64,000 nucleotides of DNA. Origin: Roseateles depolymerans. Its GTDB lineage: Bacteria > Pseudomonadota > Gammaproteobacteria > Burkholderiales > Burkholderiaceae_C. Both the position numbers and the translations under genes were made by a program. Each line of letters begins with the position of its first letter. The first letter of the stretch is position 1. Under the pieces are notes generated by a model that saw only the letters and a program-made list of their open reading frames with translations, did not search any database and had not been told where the DNA came from. The stretch is from positions 142,693-206,692 of the forward strand of contig QFOD01000007.1 of NCBI GenBank assembly GCA_003241055.1, written 5' to 3'. Positions 38,125 to 51,204 of this stretch are shown here, piece by piece.

Positions 38125-38798
38125 ACAAGCGCCAACTGCTCCAAGCCTCCCTGATCCCGCTGGCCCTGCTGGCCGGCTGCAGCACCATGCCCACCACCCC
38201 GCAACCCAACACCCTGAGCCCGGCCGAGCAGGCTTCGGGCTGGCAGCTGCTGTTCGACGGCCAGACGCTGGACGGCTGGCGCGCCAGCGACCAGCCCGGC
38301 ACCTTCAGCGTGAAGGACGGCGAGATCGTCGTTCGCGGCCCGCGCTCCCACCTGTTCTACGTCGGCCCGGTGGCCGGCCACCAGTTCCGCGACTTCGAGC
38401 TCAGCGTCGAGCTCAAGACCTGGCCCCAGGCCAACTCCGGCGTCTACTTCCACACCGAATGGCAGGCGGTGGGCTGGCCGGCCAAGGGCTACGAGGTGCA
38501 GGTGAACAACTCCCACAGCGACCCCAGCCGCACCGGCGGCCTGTGGGGCGTGGTGGACTATCCCAAGGTCACCGCGCCGGACGGCGAATGGCAGACGCTG
38601 ACCATCCGCGTGGAGGGCCAGCATGTGACCACCCGCATCAACGGCCAACTCATCGTCGACTACACCGAGCCTGCCAACCCACCGCGCGCCAAGGGGCTGG
38701 AGCAACGCCTGCTGAAGAGCGGCACCTTCGCGCTGCAGGGCCACGACCCCGGCAGCGAGACCCACTTCCGCAACATCAAGGTGCGGGTGCTGCGCTGA
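38121..38798 (+). CDS. DUF1080 (3-keto-disaccharide hydrolase family) lipoprotein
   Basis: This 225-residue protein has a lipoprotein signal (lipobox LLAGC, Cys near residue 20) and a single DUF1080 concanavalin-like domain (LLFDGQTLDGWR, SGVYFHTEW, YEVQVNN). Family members cleave 3-keto-glycosides by elimination or hydrolysis. The start overlaps the preceding stop by four bases (ATGA), giving one operon of oxidase, subunit and lyase, so the sugar would be oxidised at C3 and then cleaved outside the cytoplasm. Confidence 0.88.
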   Translation: MNKRQLLQASLIPLALLAGCSTMPTTPQPNTLSPAEQASGWQLLFDGQTLDGWRASDQPGTFSVKDGEIVVRGPRSHLFYVGPVAGHQFRDFELSVELKTWPQANSGVYFHTEWQAVGWPAKGYEVQVNNSHSDPSRTGGLWGVVDYPKVTAPDGEWQTLTIRVEGQHVTTRINGQLIVDYTEPANPPRAKGLEQRLLKSGTFALQGHDPGSETHFRNIKVRVLR

Positions 38799-38837
38799 GA
38801 CCCCGCACAGCCTGAGCCTGCGGTTCTCGTGACGCCC

Positions 38838-39464
38838 ATGCGCCGCCTCACCCTGGTCCGCCATGGCCAGAGCCTCGCCAACGCCGGCGGGGTCACCATG
38901 AAGCACGCCGACATCCCGCTGACCGAACTCGGCTGGCAGCAGGCCGCCGCCGTGGCCCTGCAGCTGCCGCCCACGCCCAGCGAGGTGCTGTGCTCGCCCT
39001 TCCTGCGCGCGCTGGACACGTCCAGGCCCTGCTGCGAGCGGCTAGCCATCCAGGCCCGGCCGCTGGCGGAGCTGCAGGAGATGGACGCCATCGCCCACCA
39101 GCTGCTCGCCGGCATGACCGGCGAGCAGCGCCGCCCCATCGCCGACGCCTACTGGGCCGAGGCCGACCCGGCACGGCGCATGGGCGAGCAGGCCGAGACC
39201 TTCCAGGAGTTCGCCGCCCGCGTGCGCCGCTTTCGCCAGCACCACATGCCGGCGCTGTCCGCGGAGGTCGTGGCCTTCGGCCATGGCATCTGGATCAGCA
39301 TGCTGATCTGGCAGCTGCTCGGCTTCGGCAGCGACAGCTCTGCCGACATGCAGGCCTTCCGCCGCTTCCAGCTCGGCCTGCCCATGGCCAACACCGCGAT
39401 CTACCGCTTCGACGAGCTCCCGGGCGGACGCTGGCTGCCGCAGGTGAGCGGCCCGGTGGATTGA
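38838..39464 (+). CDS. Histidine phosphatase family protein
   Basis: This 208-residue protein has the phosphohistidine motif RHGQS (His at residue 9) and the second catalytic His in FGHGIWI. It belongs to the phosphoglycerate mutase-like superfamily; substrate unknown. The ATG at 38838 puts RHG near the N terminus; a GTG at 38829 would add three residues. The gene follows the DUF1080 gene by 39 bases and may be in the same transcript, but no functional link is evident. Confidence 0.85.
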   Translation: MRRLTLVRHGQSLANAGGVTMKHADIPLTELGWQQAAAVALQLPPTPSEVLCSPFLRALDTSRPCCERLAIQARPLAELQEMDAIAHQLLAGMTGEQRRPIADAYWAEADPARRMGEQAETFQEFAARVRRFRQHHMPALSAEVVAFGHGIWISMLIWQLLGFGSDSSADMQAFRRFQLGLPMANTAIYRFDELPGGRWLPQVSGPVD

Positions 39465-39643
39465 CCCCGCCCGCCCTGAAACATGGCCTCATGACCGTTT
39501 TGCATACCCCCCGCATCTCGGCGAGTTACGGCGTGGTTACATTGGCCCAAGAATCGGCTCCCCAGCCGCCTTGAGTGCCATTAGGCCAGCCCCGCGCCCG
39601 TCACGGGCCTGCCCCAATCGCACTTCAACTGATTGGGAACGCC

Positions 39644-41542
39644 ATGAACCAACCCGTGATGCAGGGCCTCAACCTGAACCTGCCCTCCTATGTCCAGCAC
39701 CCGCGGCTGATCGCCTGGGTGGCGGAGATCGCCGCGCTCACCGAGGCCGCGTCGGTCTACTGGTGCGACGGCAGCACCGAGGAGTACCAGCGCCTGTGCA
39801 ACCAGCTGGTGGCCGCCGGTACCTTCAAGAAACTCAACCCCGAGCTGCGCCCGGGCAGCTTCCTGGCCAATTCCGACCCCAGCGACGTCGCCCGCGTGGA
39901 GGACCGCACCTTCATCTGCACCCCGCAGAAGGACGACGCCGGCCCCACCAACAACTGGATGGCACCCGCAGAGATGCGCGCGCTGCTGCAGACAGGTGAC
40001 AACGCCCTCTTCAAGGGCAGCATGCGCGGCCGCACGCTCTATGTCGTGCCCTTCAGCATGGGCCCGCTGGGCAGCCCCATCGCCCACATCGGCGTGGAGC
40101 TGAGCGACAGCCCCTATGTGGCCGTCAACATGCGCCTGATGACCCGCATGGGCCGCGCGGTGCTGGACGTGCTGGGCACTGATGGCGAATTCGTGCCCTG
40201 CGTGCACACCGTGGGCGCCCCGCTGCAGGCCGGCCAGGCCGACGTGCCCTGGCCCTGCAACAAGACCAAGTACATCGTCCACTACCCCGAGACCCGCGAG
40301 ATCTGGAGCTATGGCTCGGGCTATGGCGGCAACGCGCTGCTGGGCAAGAAGTGCTTTGCGCTGCGCATCGCGTCGACCATGGGCCGTCAGGCTGCTGAGG
40401 GGCCCTCCGGTAGCCCGGGCTGGCTGGCCGAGCACATGCTGGTGCTGGGTGTGCAAAGCCCGGCCGGCAAGAAATACCACGTGGCCGCGGCCTTCCCCAG
40501 CGCCTGCGGCAAGACCAACTTCGCGATGCTGATCCCGCCCAAGGCCTTTGCCGGCTGGAAGGTCACCACCATCGGCGACGACATCGCCTGGATCAAGCCG
40601 GGCGCCGACGGGCGCCTGTACGCGATCAACCCTGAGGCCGGCTACTTCGGCGTCGCGCCGGGCACCAACGCCCACACCAACCCCAACTGCATGGCCAGCC
40701 TGGAGCGTGACGTGATCTTCACCAACGTCGCGCTGACCGATGACGGCGACGTGTGGTGGGAGGGCATGACGGACACCCCGCCGGCCCACTGCATCGACTG
40801 GCAGGGCAAGGACTGGACCCCGGCCATCGCCAAGGAAACCGGCGCCAAGGCTGCGCACCCCAATGCGCGCTTCACGGTGGCCGCCACCAACAACCCGGCG
40901 CTGGACGCGAACTGGGACAACCCGGCCGGCGTGCCCCTCGACGCCTTCATCTTCGGCGGCCGCCGCTCCACCACGGTGCCGCTGGTGACCGAGGCGCGCG
41001 ACTGGACCGAGGGCGTCTACATGGCCGCCACCATGGGCTCCGAGACCACGGCCGCGGCCGCCGGCCAGCAGGGCGTGGTGCGCCGCGACCCGTTCGCGAT
41101 GCTGCCCTTCATGGGCTACAACATGAGCGACTACTTCCAGCACTGGCTGGACCTGGGCGCCAAGCTGGCCGCATCGGGCGCCACCCTGCCCAGGATCTAC
41201 TGCGTGAACTGGTTCCGCAAGGGCGACGACGGCCGGTTCGTCTGGCCCGGTTACGGCGAGAACATGCGCGTGCTGAAGTGGATGCTGGACCGCCTCGAGG
41301 GCACGGGCGGCGGCGACGAGCATGTGTTCGGCGTCACGCCCAACTACGGCGACCTCAACTGGGATGGCCTGGCCTTCACCCCGGCCCAGTTCGACACCGT
41401 CACCCGCATCGACGCGGCCGAGTGGCATGCCGAGATGAAGCTGCACGATGAGCTGTTCAAGCAACTTGCCCACCATCTGCCGGCCGCGCTGCCGGCGGTG
41501 AAGGCCCGCATCGAGCAGCAGTTGCTGAAGGAAGTCGGCTGA
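39644..41542 (+). CDS. pckG: Phosphoenolpyruvate carboxykinase (GTP)
   Basis: This 632-residue protein is the length of GTP-type PEPCK and has the P-loop/active-site FPSACGKTN segment with the reactive Cys, plus the N-terminal SVYWCDGS and ED-RTFICTP segments. It converts oxaloacetate and GTP to PEP in gluconeogenesis, complementing MaeB at the PEP-pyruvate-malate node. The 179-base upstream region shows no clear promoter; a strong terminator follows. Confidence 0.96.
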   Translation: MNQPVMQGLNLNLPSYVQHPRLIAWVAEIAALTEAASVYWCDGSTEEYQRLCNQLVAAGTFKKLNPELRPGSFLANSDPSDVARVEDRTFICTPQKDDAGPTNNWMAPAEMRALLQTGDNALFKGSMRGRTLYVVPFSMGPLGSPIAHIGVELSDSPYVAVNMRLMTRMGRAVLDVLGTDGEFVPCVHTVGAPLQAGQADVPWPCNKTKYIVHYPETREIWSYGSGYGGNALLGKKCFALRIASTMGRQAAEGPSGSPGWLAEHMLVLGVQSPAGKKYHVAAAFPSACGKTNFAMLIPPKAFAGWKVTTIGDDIAWIKPGADGRLYAINPEAGYFGVAPGTNAHTNPNCMASLERDVIFTNVALTDDGDVWWEGMTDTPPAHCIDWQGKDWTPAIAKETGAKAAHPNARFTVAATNNPALDANWDNPAGVPLDAFIFGGRRSTTVPLVTEARDWTEGVYMAATMGSETTAAAAGQQGVVRRDPFAMLPFMGYNMSDYFQHWLDLGAKLAASGATLPRIYCVNWFRKGDDGRFVWPGYGENMRVLKWMLDRLEGTGGGDEHVFGVTPNYGDLNWDGLAFTPAQFDTVTRIDAAEWHAEMKLHDELFKQLAHHLPAALPAVKARIEQQLLKEVG

Positions 41543-41568
41543 CGGCGCTCGAGCCGCCGTCACCGTTG

Positions 41569-41592
41569 AGGGCGCCCGCGGGCGCCCTTTTT
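41569..41592 (+). terminator. Intrinsic terminator after pckG
   Basis: AGGGCGCCCG and CGGGCGCCCT (41569-41588) form a perfect inverted repeat followed by TTTTT (41588-41592), 26 bases after the pckG stop. Confidence 0.9.
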
Positions 41593-41758
41593 GATGCGCA
41601 GCCGGCTCGGGCCCGCCCATTCGGTTTGGCGATGTAACGGGGGTCAGTTCTCTCCTACAGCCTGGCGCAGCCTCGTCCGGCGGGCCGCACGAGGCCCGGC
41701 GCCTAGATTCATGTCCAAGGCGGCGCACCCGGCGCCACCGATCCAGAAAGGACAGGAC

Positions 41759-42079
41759 ATGAAGTTTTCTCCCATCGCCTCGCTGATCGTTGCATCCGCA
41801 CTGATCGCACCGCTGGCCGTCCAGGCCCAGGAGCAGCCCGCCAGCCCTGCCAAGGTCTGGGTCAAGGACTCCGTCGTGACCACCAAGATCAAGGCAAAGC
41901 TCGCCGCCGAGAAGGCCTCGTCGCTGGCCACCGTCCATGTGGAAACCGACGCCGAGGGCTATGTGCAGCTCAGCGGCAAGGTGGCCTCCGCCGTCGACAA
42001 GGACACGGCCGAGCGCATCGCCCGCTCCGTCGACGGCGTGAAGCTGGTGGACAACCAGCTGGTCATCGCCGGCAAGTAA
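41759..42079 (+). CDS. Exported BON-domain protein
   Basis: This 106-residue precursor has a signal peptide (residues 1-24, AVQAQEQ) and one BON domain (WVKDSVVTTKIKAKLAAE to VKLVDNQLVI). It resembles a single-domain OsmY-type periplasmic stress protein that binds membranes. The upstream 216-base gap contains only the pckG terminator and a TAGATT at 41704 that could be a -10. A strong hairpin follows the gene. Confidence 0.85.
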   Translation: MKFSPIASLIVASALIAPLAVQAQEQPASPAKVWVKDSVVTTKIKAKLAAEKASSLATVHVETDAEGYVQLSGKVASAVDKDTAERIARSVDGVKLVDNQLVIAGK

Positions 42080-42095
42080 GCCCATCACCGGGCGG

Positions 42096-42141
42096 GGCGG
42101 CCCCGTAAGACCTGGCGCCCACCGGGTCGCCAGGGGCCGCC
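42096..42141 (+). terminator. Nested hairpin after the BON gene
   Basis: GGCGGCCCC (42096-42104) pairs with GGGGCCGCC (42133-42141) and an inner CTGGCG/CGCCAG (42112-42117 with 42128-42133) stacks inside it. There is no T-run beyond CACTTTG, so it is a factor-assisted terminator or 3'-end stabiliser at best. Confidence 0.5.
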
Positions 42142-42222
42142 ACTTTGTGAACAAAGGTTTCGCCGGCCCGACAAACCACTTGAACAAGGGTGGAGCCACC
42201 GGGTTTGCCCGTAGCGACTGGC

Positions 42223-42228
42223 TAGAAT
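42223..42228 (+). promoter_or_regulatory. Candidate -10 (TAGAAT) before the acyltransferase gene
   Basis: TAGAAT is the -10 form seen elsewhere in this window. It lies 57 bases before the acyltransferase ATG, just upstream of a terminator-like hairpin. No good -35 is visible. Confidence 0.35.
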
Positions 42229-42244
42229 TTCACATCTTCTCCGC

Positions 42245-42278
42245 CTCGGGCCTGCGCAGTGCGCGGGCCCGAGCTTTT
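42245..42278 (+). terminator. Leader terminator/attenuator-like hairpin before the acyltransferase gene
   Basis: CTCGGGCC (42245-42252) pairs with GGCCCGAG (42266-42273) and is followed by CTTTTAG, ending seven bases before the ATG at 42285. Placed between a -10-like site and the start codon, it could attenuate the gene or block its ribosome site, which is otherwise not evident. Confidence 0.5.
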
Positions 42279-42284
42279 AGCGCC

Positions 42285-43370
42285 ATGTCATTCGCACGCC
42301 GACTGCCGCACATCGATGCCCTCAAGGCATTGGCGGCCCAGGCCATCGTCCTGCACCACCTGCTCAGCTACGGGCCCATCGCACGCGCCGCGCATGCCGC
42401 CCTGCCGACGCTGGCGGGCCTGCTGCACCAGCACGGCCGTCTGGCGGTGCAGGTCTTCCTCGTCATCGGCGGCTACCTGAGCGCCCGCGGCCTGGCGCCA
42501 CGCGCCGGCGCACTCACCGCCCCGCTGCCGCAGCTGCTGTGGCGGCGCTACCTGCGCCTGGCCCTGCCGTTCATGGCGGCCGTCGGCCTGGTGCTGGTGG
42601 TGTCGGCAGCGGTCGAACCCTGGCTGCCCGATCTCGTGCCCGAATCCGTGTCCGGCACCCAGCTGCTGGCGCACGCATTGCTGCTGCACGGTCTGCTCGG
42701 CCACGAGTCGCTGACGGCCGGCGCCTGGTACGTGGCCATCGATTTCCAGCTGTTCGCGCTGCTTGCGCTCATGCTGGCGGGCGCGCACCGGCTGCCGGTG
42801 CGCTGGCGTCGCCAGGCGGGCCTCGCGGGCGTGGCCGCCCTCGTGCTGGCTTCGGCCTGGTGCTTCAACCGCATCGCCGAGCTGGACCACCTGGCCGTGT
42901 ATTTCTTCGCCGCCTACGGCCTGGGCGCGCTGGTGCACTGGCTGGGCCAGTGGCGGCACGGCCGCTTCACGCTGCCGCTGTTGCTGGCGTTGCTCGTGGC
43001 GGCGCTGGTGGTGGATTTCCGCAGCCGCCTGGCCCTGGCTGTCGCAACCGCAGCGCTGCTGGCGCTCGCGCAGACCCACCCCTGGCAGCCCGGCGACGCG
43101 CTGGCCGAGCGCCTGAACCGCCTGGGACGCGAGTCCTACGCCTTGTTCCTGCTGCACTTCCCGGTGCTGCTGGTCGCCAACGCATTGATCGCCGCCATCG
43201 CCGGCCCGGACGCCGTAGGCCTTGCGGCCGTGGCCCTGCTGGCCTCCTGGTGGTTGTCCAACCGCATCGCGGGGCCGTTTCATCGCTGGGTGGAAGCGCC
43301 GGCGGCGCGCTTCGATCCGATGCGCAGCGGCAGCTCCGCCGCCGCGGCGCTGGGTCTGCGTCGCGCCTGA
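42285..43370 (+). CDS. Acyltransferase family 3 membrane protein
   Basis: This 361-residue protein has about ten membrane helices and the N-terminal DALKALAAQAIVLHHLLSYG segment with the conserved catalytic-type His, followed by VFLVIGGYLSA. Family members O-acetylate surface polysaccharides or lipids in the inner membrane. Start 42285 is chosen because it opens directly on the family N terminus. It has no polysaccharide genes beside it. Confidence 0.85.
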   Translation: MSFARRLPHIDALKALAAQAIVLHHLLSYGPIARAAHAALPTLAGLLHQHGRLAVQVFLVIGGYLSARGLAPRAGALTAPLPQLLWRRYLRLALPFMAAVGLVLVVSAAVEPWLPDLVPESVSGTQLLAHALLLHGLLGHESLTAGAWYVAIDFQLFALLALMLAGAHRLPVRWRRQAGLAGVAALVLASAWCFNRIAELDHLAVYFFAAYGLGALVHWLGQWRHGRFTLPLLLALLVAALVVDFRSRLALAVATAALLALAQTHPWQPGDALAERLNRLGRESYALFLLHFPVLLVANALIAAIAGPDAVGLAAVALLASWWLSNRIAGPFHRWVEAPAARFDPMRSGSSAAAALGLRRA

Positions 43371-43482
43371 GCCGACAGCGGGCCCCGAGCCCGGAGTTTG
43401 AGCTGTTGCGCAGGCCCCAAACACGCCGCCGCAGCCATCGGCGCGTGCTAAGGTCCGCGCCCATCCGCAGAGAGGATGTACA

Positions 43483-45451
43483 GTGCCCATCGCCCCGCCC
43501 AGCAGAGAGCAGCTGCTGCACCATCTCTACGAAGCCGCCGAGCTGGAGCACAACCTCATGTGCACCTACCTCTATGCGGCCTTCAGCCTGAAGCAGGGCG
43601 AAGCCGAGGGCCTGTCGGCCCGCGAGGCCGAGGCCACCGAGCGCTGGCGCCGCGAGATCCTGGCCGTGGCCATCGAGGAGATGGGCCATCTGGTCGCCGT
43701 CTGGAACATCACCTCGTCGCTGGGCGGGGCGCCGCATCTGGGGCGCGACAACTTTCCGCTCAGTGCCGGCTACCTGCCGGCACGCGTGGTCGTGAAGCTC
43801 GCCCCGTTCAACGCCGCGACGCTGCAGCACTTCATCTTCCTGGAGCGCCCTGAAGGCAGCGACGAGCCCGACGGCGAGGGCTTCACGACCGATCACCTGT
43901 TCTCACGCGCCATCGGCGCGCCGCGGGTGACCCCCATGCCCTGCGACTACGAGACCGTCGGGCACTTCTATGCCAGCCTGGCCGAGGCGATCAGCGCCTT
44001 CACGGCCGCGCATGGCGAGGACGCCGCGTTCTGCGGCGACCGCACGCTGCAGCTGGGCCCGGACGAGCTGCAACTGGGCGGCGCGCAGCGCGTGCTGTGC
44101 TCCAAGACCGTGCTCAGCGCCTTCGAGGCCATCGTGCGCCAGGGCGAGGGCGCGCCCACCGACAGCGCCACCTCGCACTACCACCGCTTCGCGGCGATAC
44201 GCGACGAGCTGGCCGCGCTGTGTGCGGCCAACCCCGCCTTCGAACCCGCGCACCCGGCCGCCACCAACCCGGTGCTGCGGCGCCCGCCGCGGCCCGAGGG
44301 TCGGGTCTGGCTGGAGCACGGCGGCGCGGTCGAGACGGTCGACATCGCCAATGCCTGCTACGGCCTGATGCTGCGGCTGCTGGGCCTGGCCTACCTGCTG
44401 CCCAGCCCCTCGGCCGACAAGGGCCTGGTCATCGACCTGGGCATCGCGCTGATGCGCGCGATGACGCTGCTGGCCGAGCAGGCGGCGCGCCTGCCGGCCG
44501 GGCCGTCCAACCCCCACTGCAATGCCGGCGTGAGCTTCGTGTCGCTGCGCGACGCGGCGGCGCTGCCGCCCGGCCCCAGTGCGCGGCGCTTCATCGTCGA
44601 GCGGCTGGGCGAGATCGTCGAGGGCACACGGGCGCTGCAGGCCTGCGTGGGCGGGCCACGCGTCGCCCAGGCGCTGACGCTGCTGGAGGCGCTGCGCGCC
44701 CGCGCGGAGCGCAGCCTCGATCTGAGCCTCAGCCAGGGCGCCGCGCGCACCGGCGCGGCCGCCGCGCCGGTTGCGCCTGCAGCCACGCCAGCGCCAGCGC
44801 CAGCGCCGGCGAGCAGCCTCGCGAACGGCATCGAGACCGTCGAGGGCGAGAAGCTGACCCTGCTCTACGAAGCCAAGCGCTGCATCCATGCCCGCTTCTG
44901 CGTGACCGGCGCGCCCAAGGTCTTCCTGGCCAACGTGGAAGGCCCCTGGATACACCCGGACGCGATGCCCGTGGAACGCCTGGTGGACATTGCCCATGCC
45001 TGCCCGTCCGGCGCCATCCAGTACCGCCGCAAGGACGGCCAGCCCGACGAGGAGGCCCCGCCGGTGAACCTGCTGGGCGTGCGCGAGGCCGGCCCCTACG
45101 CGCTGCGCGGCGCGCTGCGCCTGCGCGGCGAGCCCCTGGGCATGCGGCTGACGCTGTGCCGCTGCGGCGCCAGCAAGAACAAGCCCTTCTGCGACGGCAG
45201 CCACCATGACGCCGGCTTCACCGCCACCGGCGAGCCCGAGACCGGCCTGCTGGGCCTGCCCACGGCCATGCCGGCGGTGCGCGATGGCTGGGTGGACATC
45301 GAGCCCGAGCCCAATGGCCCGCTGCAGCTGCGCGGCCCGGTCGAGGTGATCAGCGGCACGGGTCGCATGGTCTGCCGCGTCGCCCAGGCCCGCCTGTGCC
45401 GCTGTGGCGGCAGCCAGACCAAACCCTTCTGCGACGGCAGCCACGCGCGCA

Positions 45452-45471
<20 letters not shown>
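43483..45471 (+). CDS. Ferritin-like / 4Fe-4S mono-cluster / double CDGSH fusion protein
   Basis: This 662-residue protein joins three modules. Residues 1-240 are ferritin-like with metal-ligand helices (AELEHNLMCTYLYAAF, AIEEMGHL). Residues about 460-525 form a YjdI-type mono-cluster domain with Cys in KRCIHARFC and HACPSGAI. Two CDGSH 2Fe-2S sites follow (LCRCGASKNKPFCDGSH and LCRCGGSQTKPFCDGSH). An Ala/Pro linker lies at about 425-445. It starts at GTG 43483 behind AGAGAGGA. Cytosolic iron or redox handling is likely; the exact reaction is unknown. Its end overlaps the kinase gene by 20 bases. Confidence 0.85.
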
Positions 45472-48271
<2,800 letters not shown>

Positions 48272-48281
48272 GCCCGCGCGC

Positions 48282-49010
48282 TCAGGACATCTCGCAGCCC
48301 GACGCGCAGCCGGTGGCGTTGCCGCCTTCGGACGGCGGGCACAGCTGGCGCTGCATGTCGGCCAACGACTTGCCCGGCTCGTCGCGGAAGCGCTGCGACA
48401 GCACCTGCAGTGTCTCGATGCGGTCCACCCGGAAGCTGCGGAAGTCCTCGCGCAGCTCGCACCAGGCCGCCAGCGTCCACACCGGCCCCCAGAAGATGCA
48501 GGCCAGCGGCCGCACCACGCGCTCGGTGTGCACGCCGCCCAGGTCCAGATAGCCCATCTTCAGCTTGGACTTGCCCTCGGTGGCCTCGCGCAGCGCGGTC
48601 AGGTGGGCGCTGGTGGCGGCGTCCAGCGCCGGCAGCGGCGCGAACACCGGCAGGCTCTCGGCCGCGGCACGCGCGTCCAGCGGCAGCACCGCCAGGATCT
48701 TGGACAGCGCGTTCTCGGCCTGGCGCGCCAGCGCCGCATCCAGCCGCGACTCCGCCAGCCGCACGCTGGCCACCAACGCCTGCGCCTCCTGCTTGCTGAA
48801 CATCAGCGGCGGCAGGTCGAAGCCGGCCCGCATGCGATAGCCCACACCGGCCTCGCCCTCGATGGGCACGCCCTGCTCGGCCAGCGCCGCGATGTCGCGG
48901 TAGACGGTGCGCATGGACACCTCCAGCCGCTGGGCGAGGTAGTCGGCCGTCGTCAGGCGGCGGCCGCGTATCAGCTGGACGATCTGGAACAGGCGGTCGA
49001 CACGGCGCAT
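48282..49010 (-). CDS. YafY-type WYL-domain transcriptional regulator
   Basis: This 242-residue protein has a DeoR-like helix-turn-helix at the N terminus (MRRVDRLFQIVQLIRGRRLTTADYLA, abbreviated) and a WYL effector domain. It ends in an unusual Cys-containing tail (CASGCEMS). It converges on the hybrid kinase gene and lies downstream of the VOC gene on the same strand, after a 208-base gap that carries no other convincing gene. Its ATG is preceded by TTGTAGACC, with no strong ribosome site. Confidence 0.88.
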   Translation of the reverse strand: MRRVDRLFQIVQLIRGRRLTTADYLAQRLEVSMRTVYRDIAALAEQGVPIEGEAGVGYRMRAGFDLPPLMFSKQEAQALVASVRLAESRLDAALARQAENALSKILAVLPLDARAAAESLPVFAPLPALDAATSAHLTALREATEGKSKLKMGYLDLGGVHTERVVRPLACIFWGPVWTLAAWCELREDFRSFRVDRIETLQVLSQRFRDEPGKSLADMQRQLCPPSEGGNATGCASGCEMS

Positions 49011-49218
49011 GGTCTACAACAGGAATGAGCAGGCATGAGCCTTGCTGGGTCAGGGGATAACAGCCTCAGCCGTCACGAATCATGGCCCTCTTCGCTTCAC
49101 ACGCCAACGGCAGCCAGGCCGCCGTCCTCGCCACGCTAGGGCCGGTGAGCGCGGCACATCCGACCGTGGCGCCCGGGCAGCTCTGGATCGCCACCGCGCG
49201 CCCCGGGCCTGCGGGCCG

Positions 49219-49614
49219 TCAGCCCATGGCGGTGCAGAGCTCCACCAGGCAGCCGTCGGGGCAGCGCACATAGGCCACCACCTGGCCCCAGGGCTTGGCC
49301 ACCGGGGCGGCCAGCGGCCGCGCGCCGGCCTCCACCGCCCGGGCATAGGCCGCGGCCACATCGGCCACGGTGAAGCCCAGTTCCATGCCCAGCGGCTGCG
49401 CACTCGCATGCGCCGCCACGAAGTCGTGCTGCACGCTGTCGCGCGCGGTGTCGAGGTCCACGAAGGCCAGGCGCGGACCGGCCGCACCGGTCTCGACCTC
49501 GCCATAGGCACCACTCTCGTGCAGGAAGCGCGTCGGCAGGCCGAAGGCGCGGGCGAAGAAGTCCAGGGACGCGGCCACGTCGGGCACGTAGACGATGGTG
49601 TAGGCGAACTGCAT
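49219..49614 (-). CDS. VOC-family (glyoxalase/bleomycin-resistance-fold) protein
   Basis: This 131-residue protein has the VOC beta-alpha-beta-beta-beta pattern (FAYTIVYVPDVAASLDFFARAFGL, abbreviated) and a C-terminal DPDG-like RCPDGCLVELCT strand. It is a small metal-dependent lyase, dioxygenase or binding protein; substrate unknown. Start 49614 is preferred over 49635 because it begins at the first strand. YafY regulators often control VOC genes, so the WYL regulator downstream may be its partner. Confidence 0.85.
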   Translation of the reverse strand: MQFAYTIVYVPDVAASLDFFARAFGLPTRFLHESGAYGEVETGAAGPRLAFVDLDTARDSVQHDFVAAHASAQPLGMELGFTVADVAAAYARAVEAGARPLAAPVAKPWGQVVAYVRCPDGCLVELCTAMG

Positions 49615-49694
49615 GAGCGGGGCTCCGCGAGGCAATAGCCGGATGCTGAGGCCGGGTGCTGTCAGGGCTTGTCAGCAGGCTGCGCCGCCGCGCC

Positions 49695-51182
<1,488 letters not shown>

Positions 51183-51204
51183 CGTCATCCTTTAGAGTGT
51201 TTCT

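Noticed and set aside
49082..49273. 63-residue plus-strand frame between the WYL and VOC genes
   Set aside because: No ribosome site, no family similarity, and it overlaps the end of the VOC gene.
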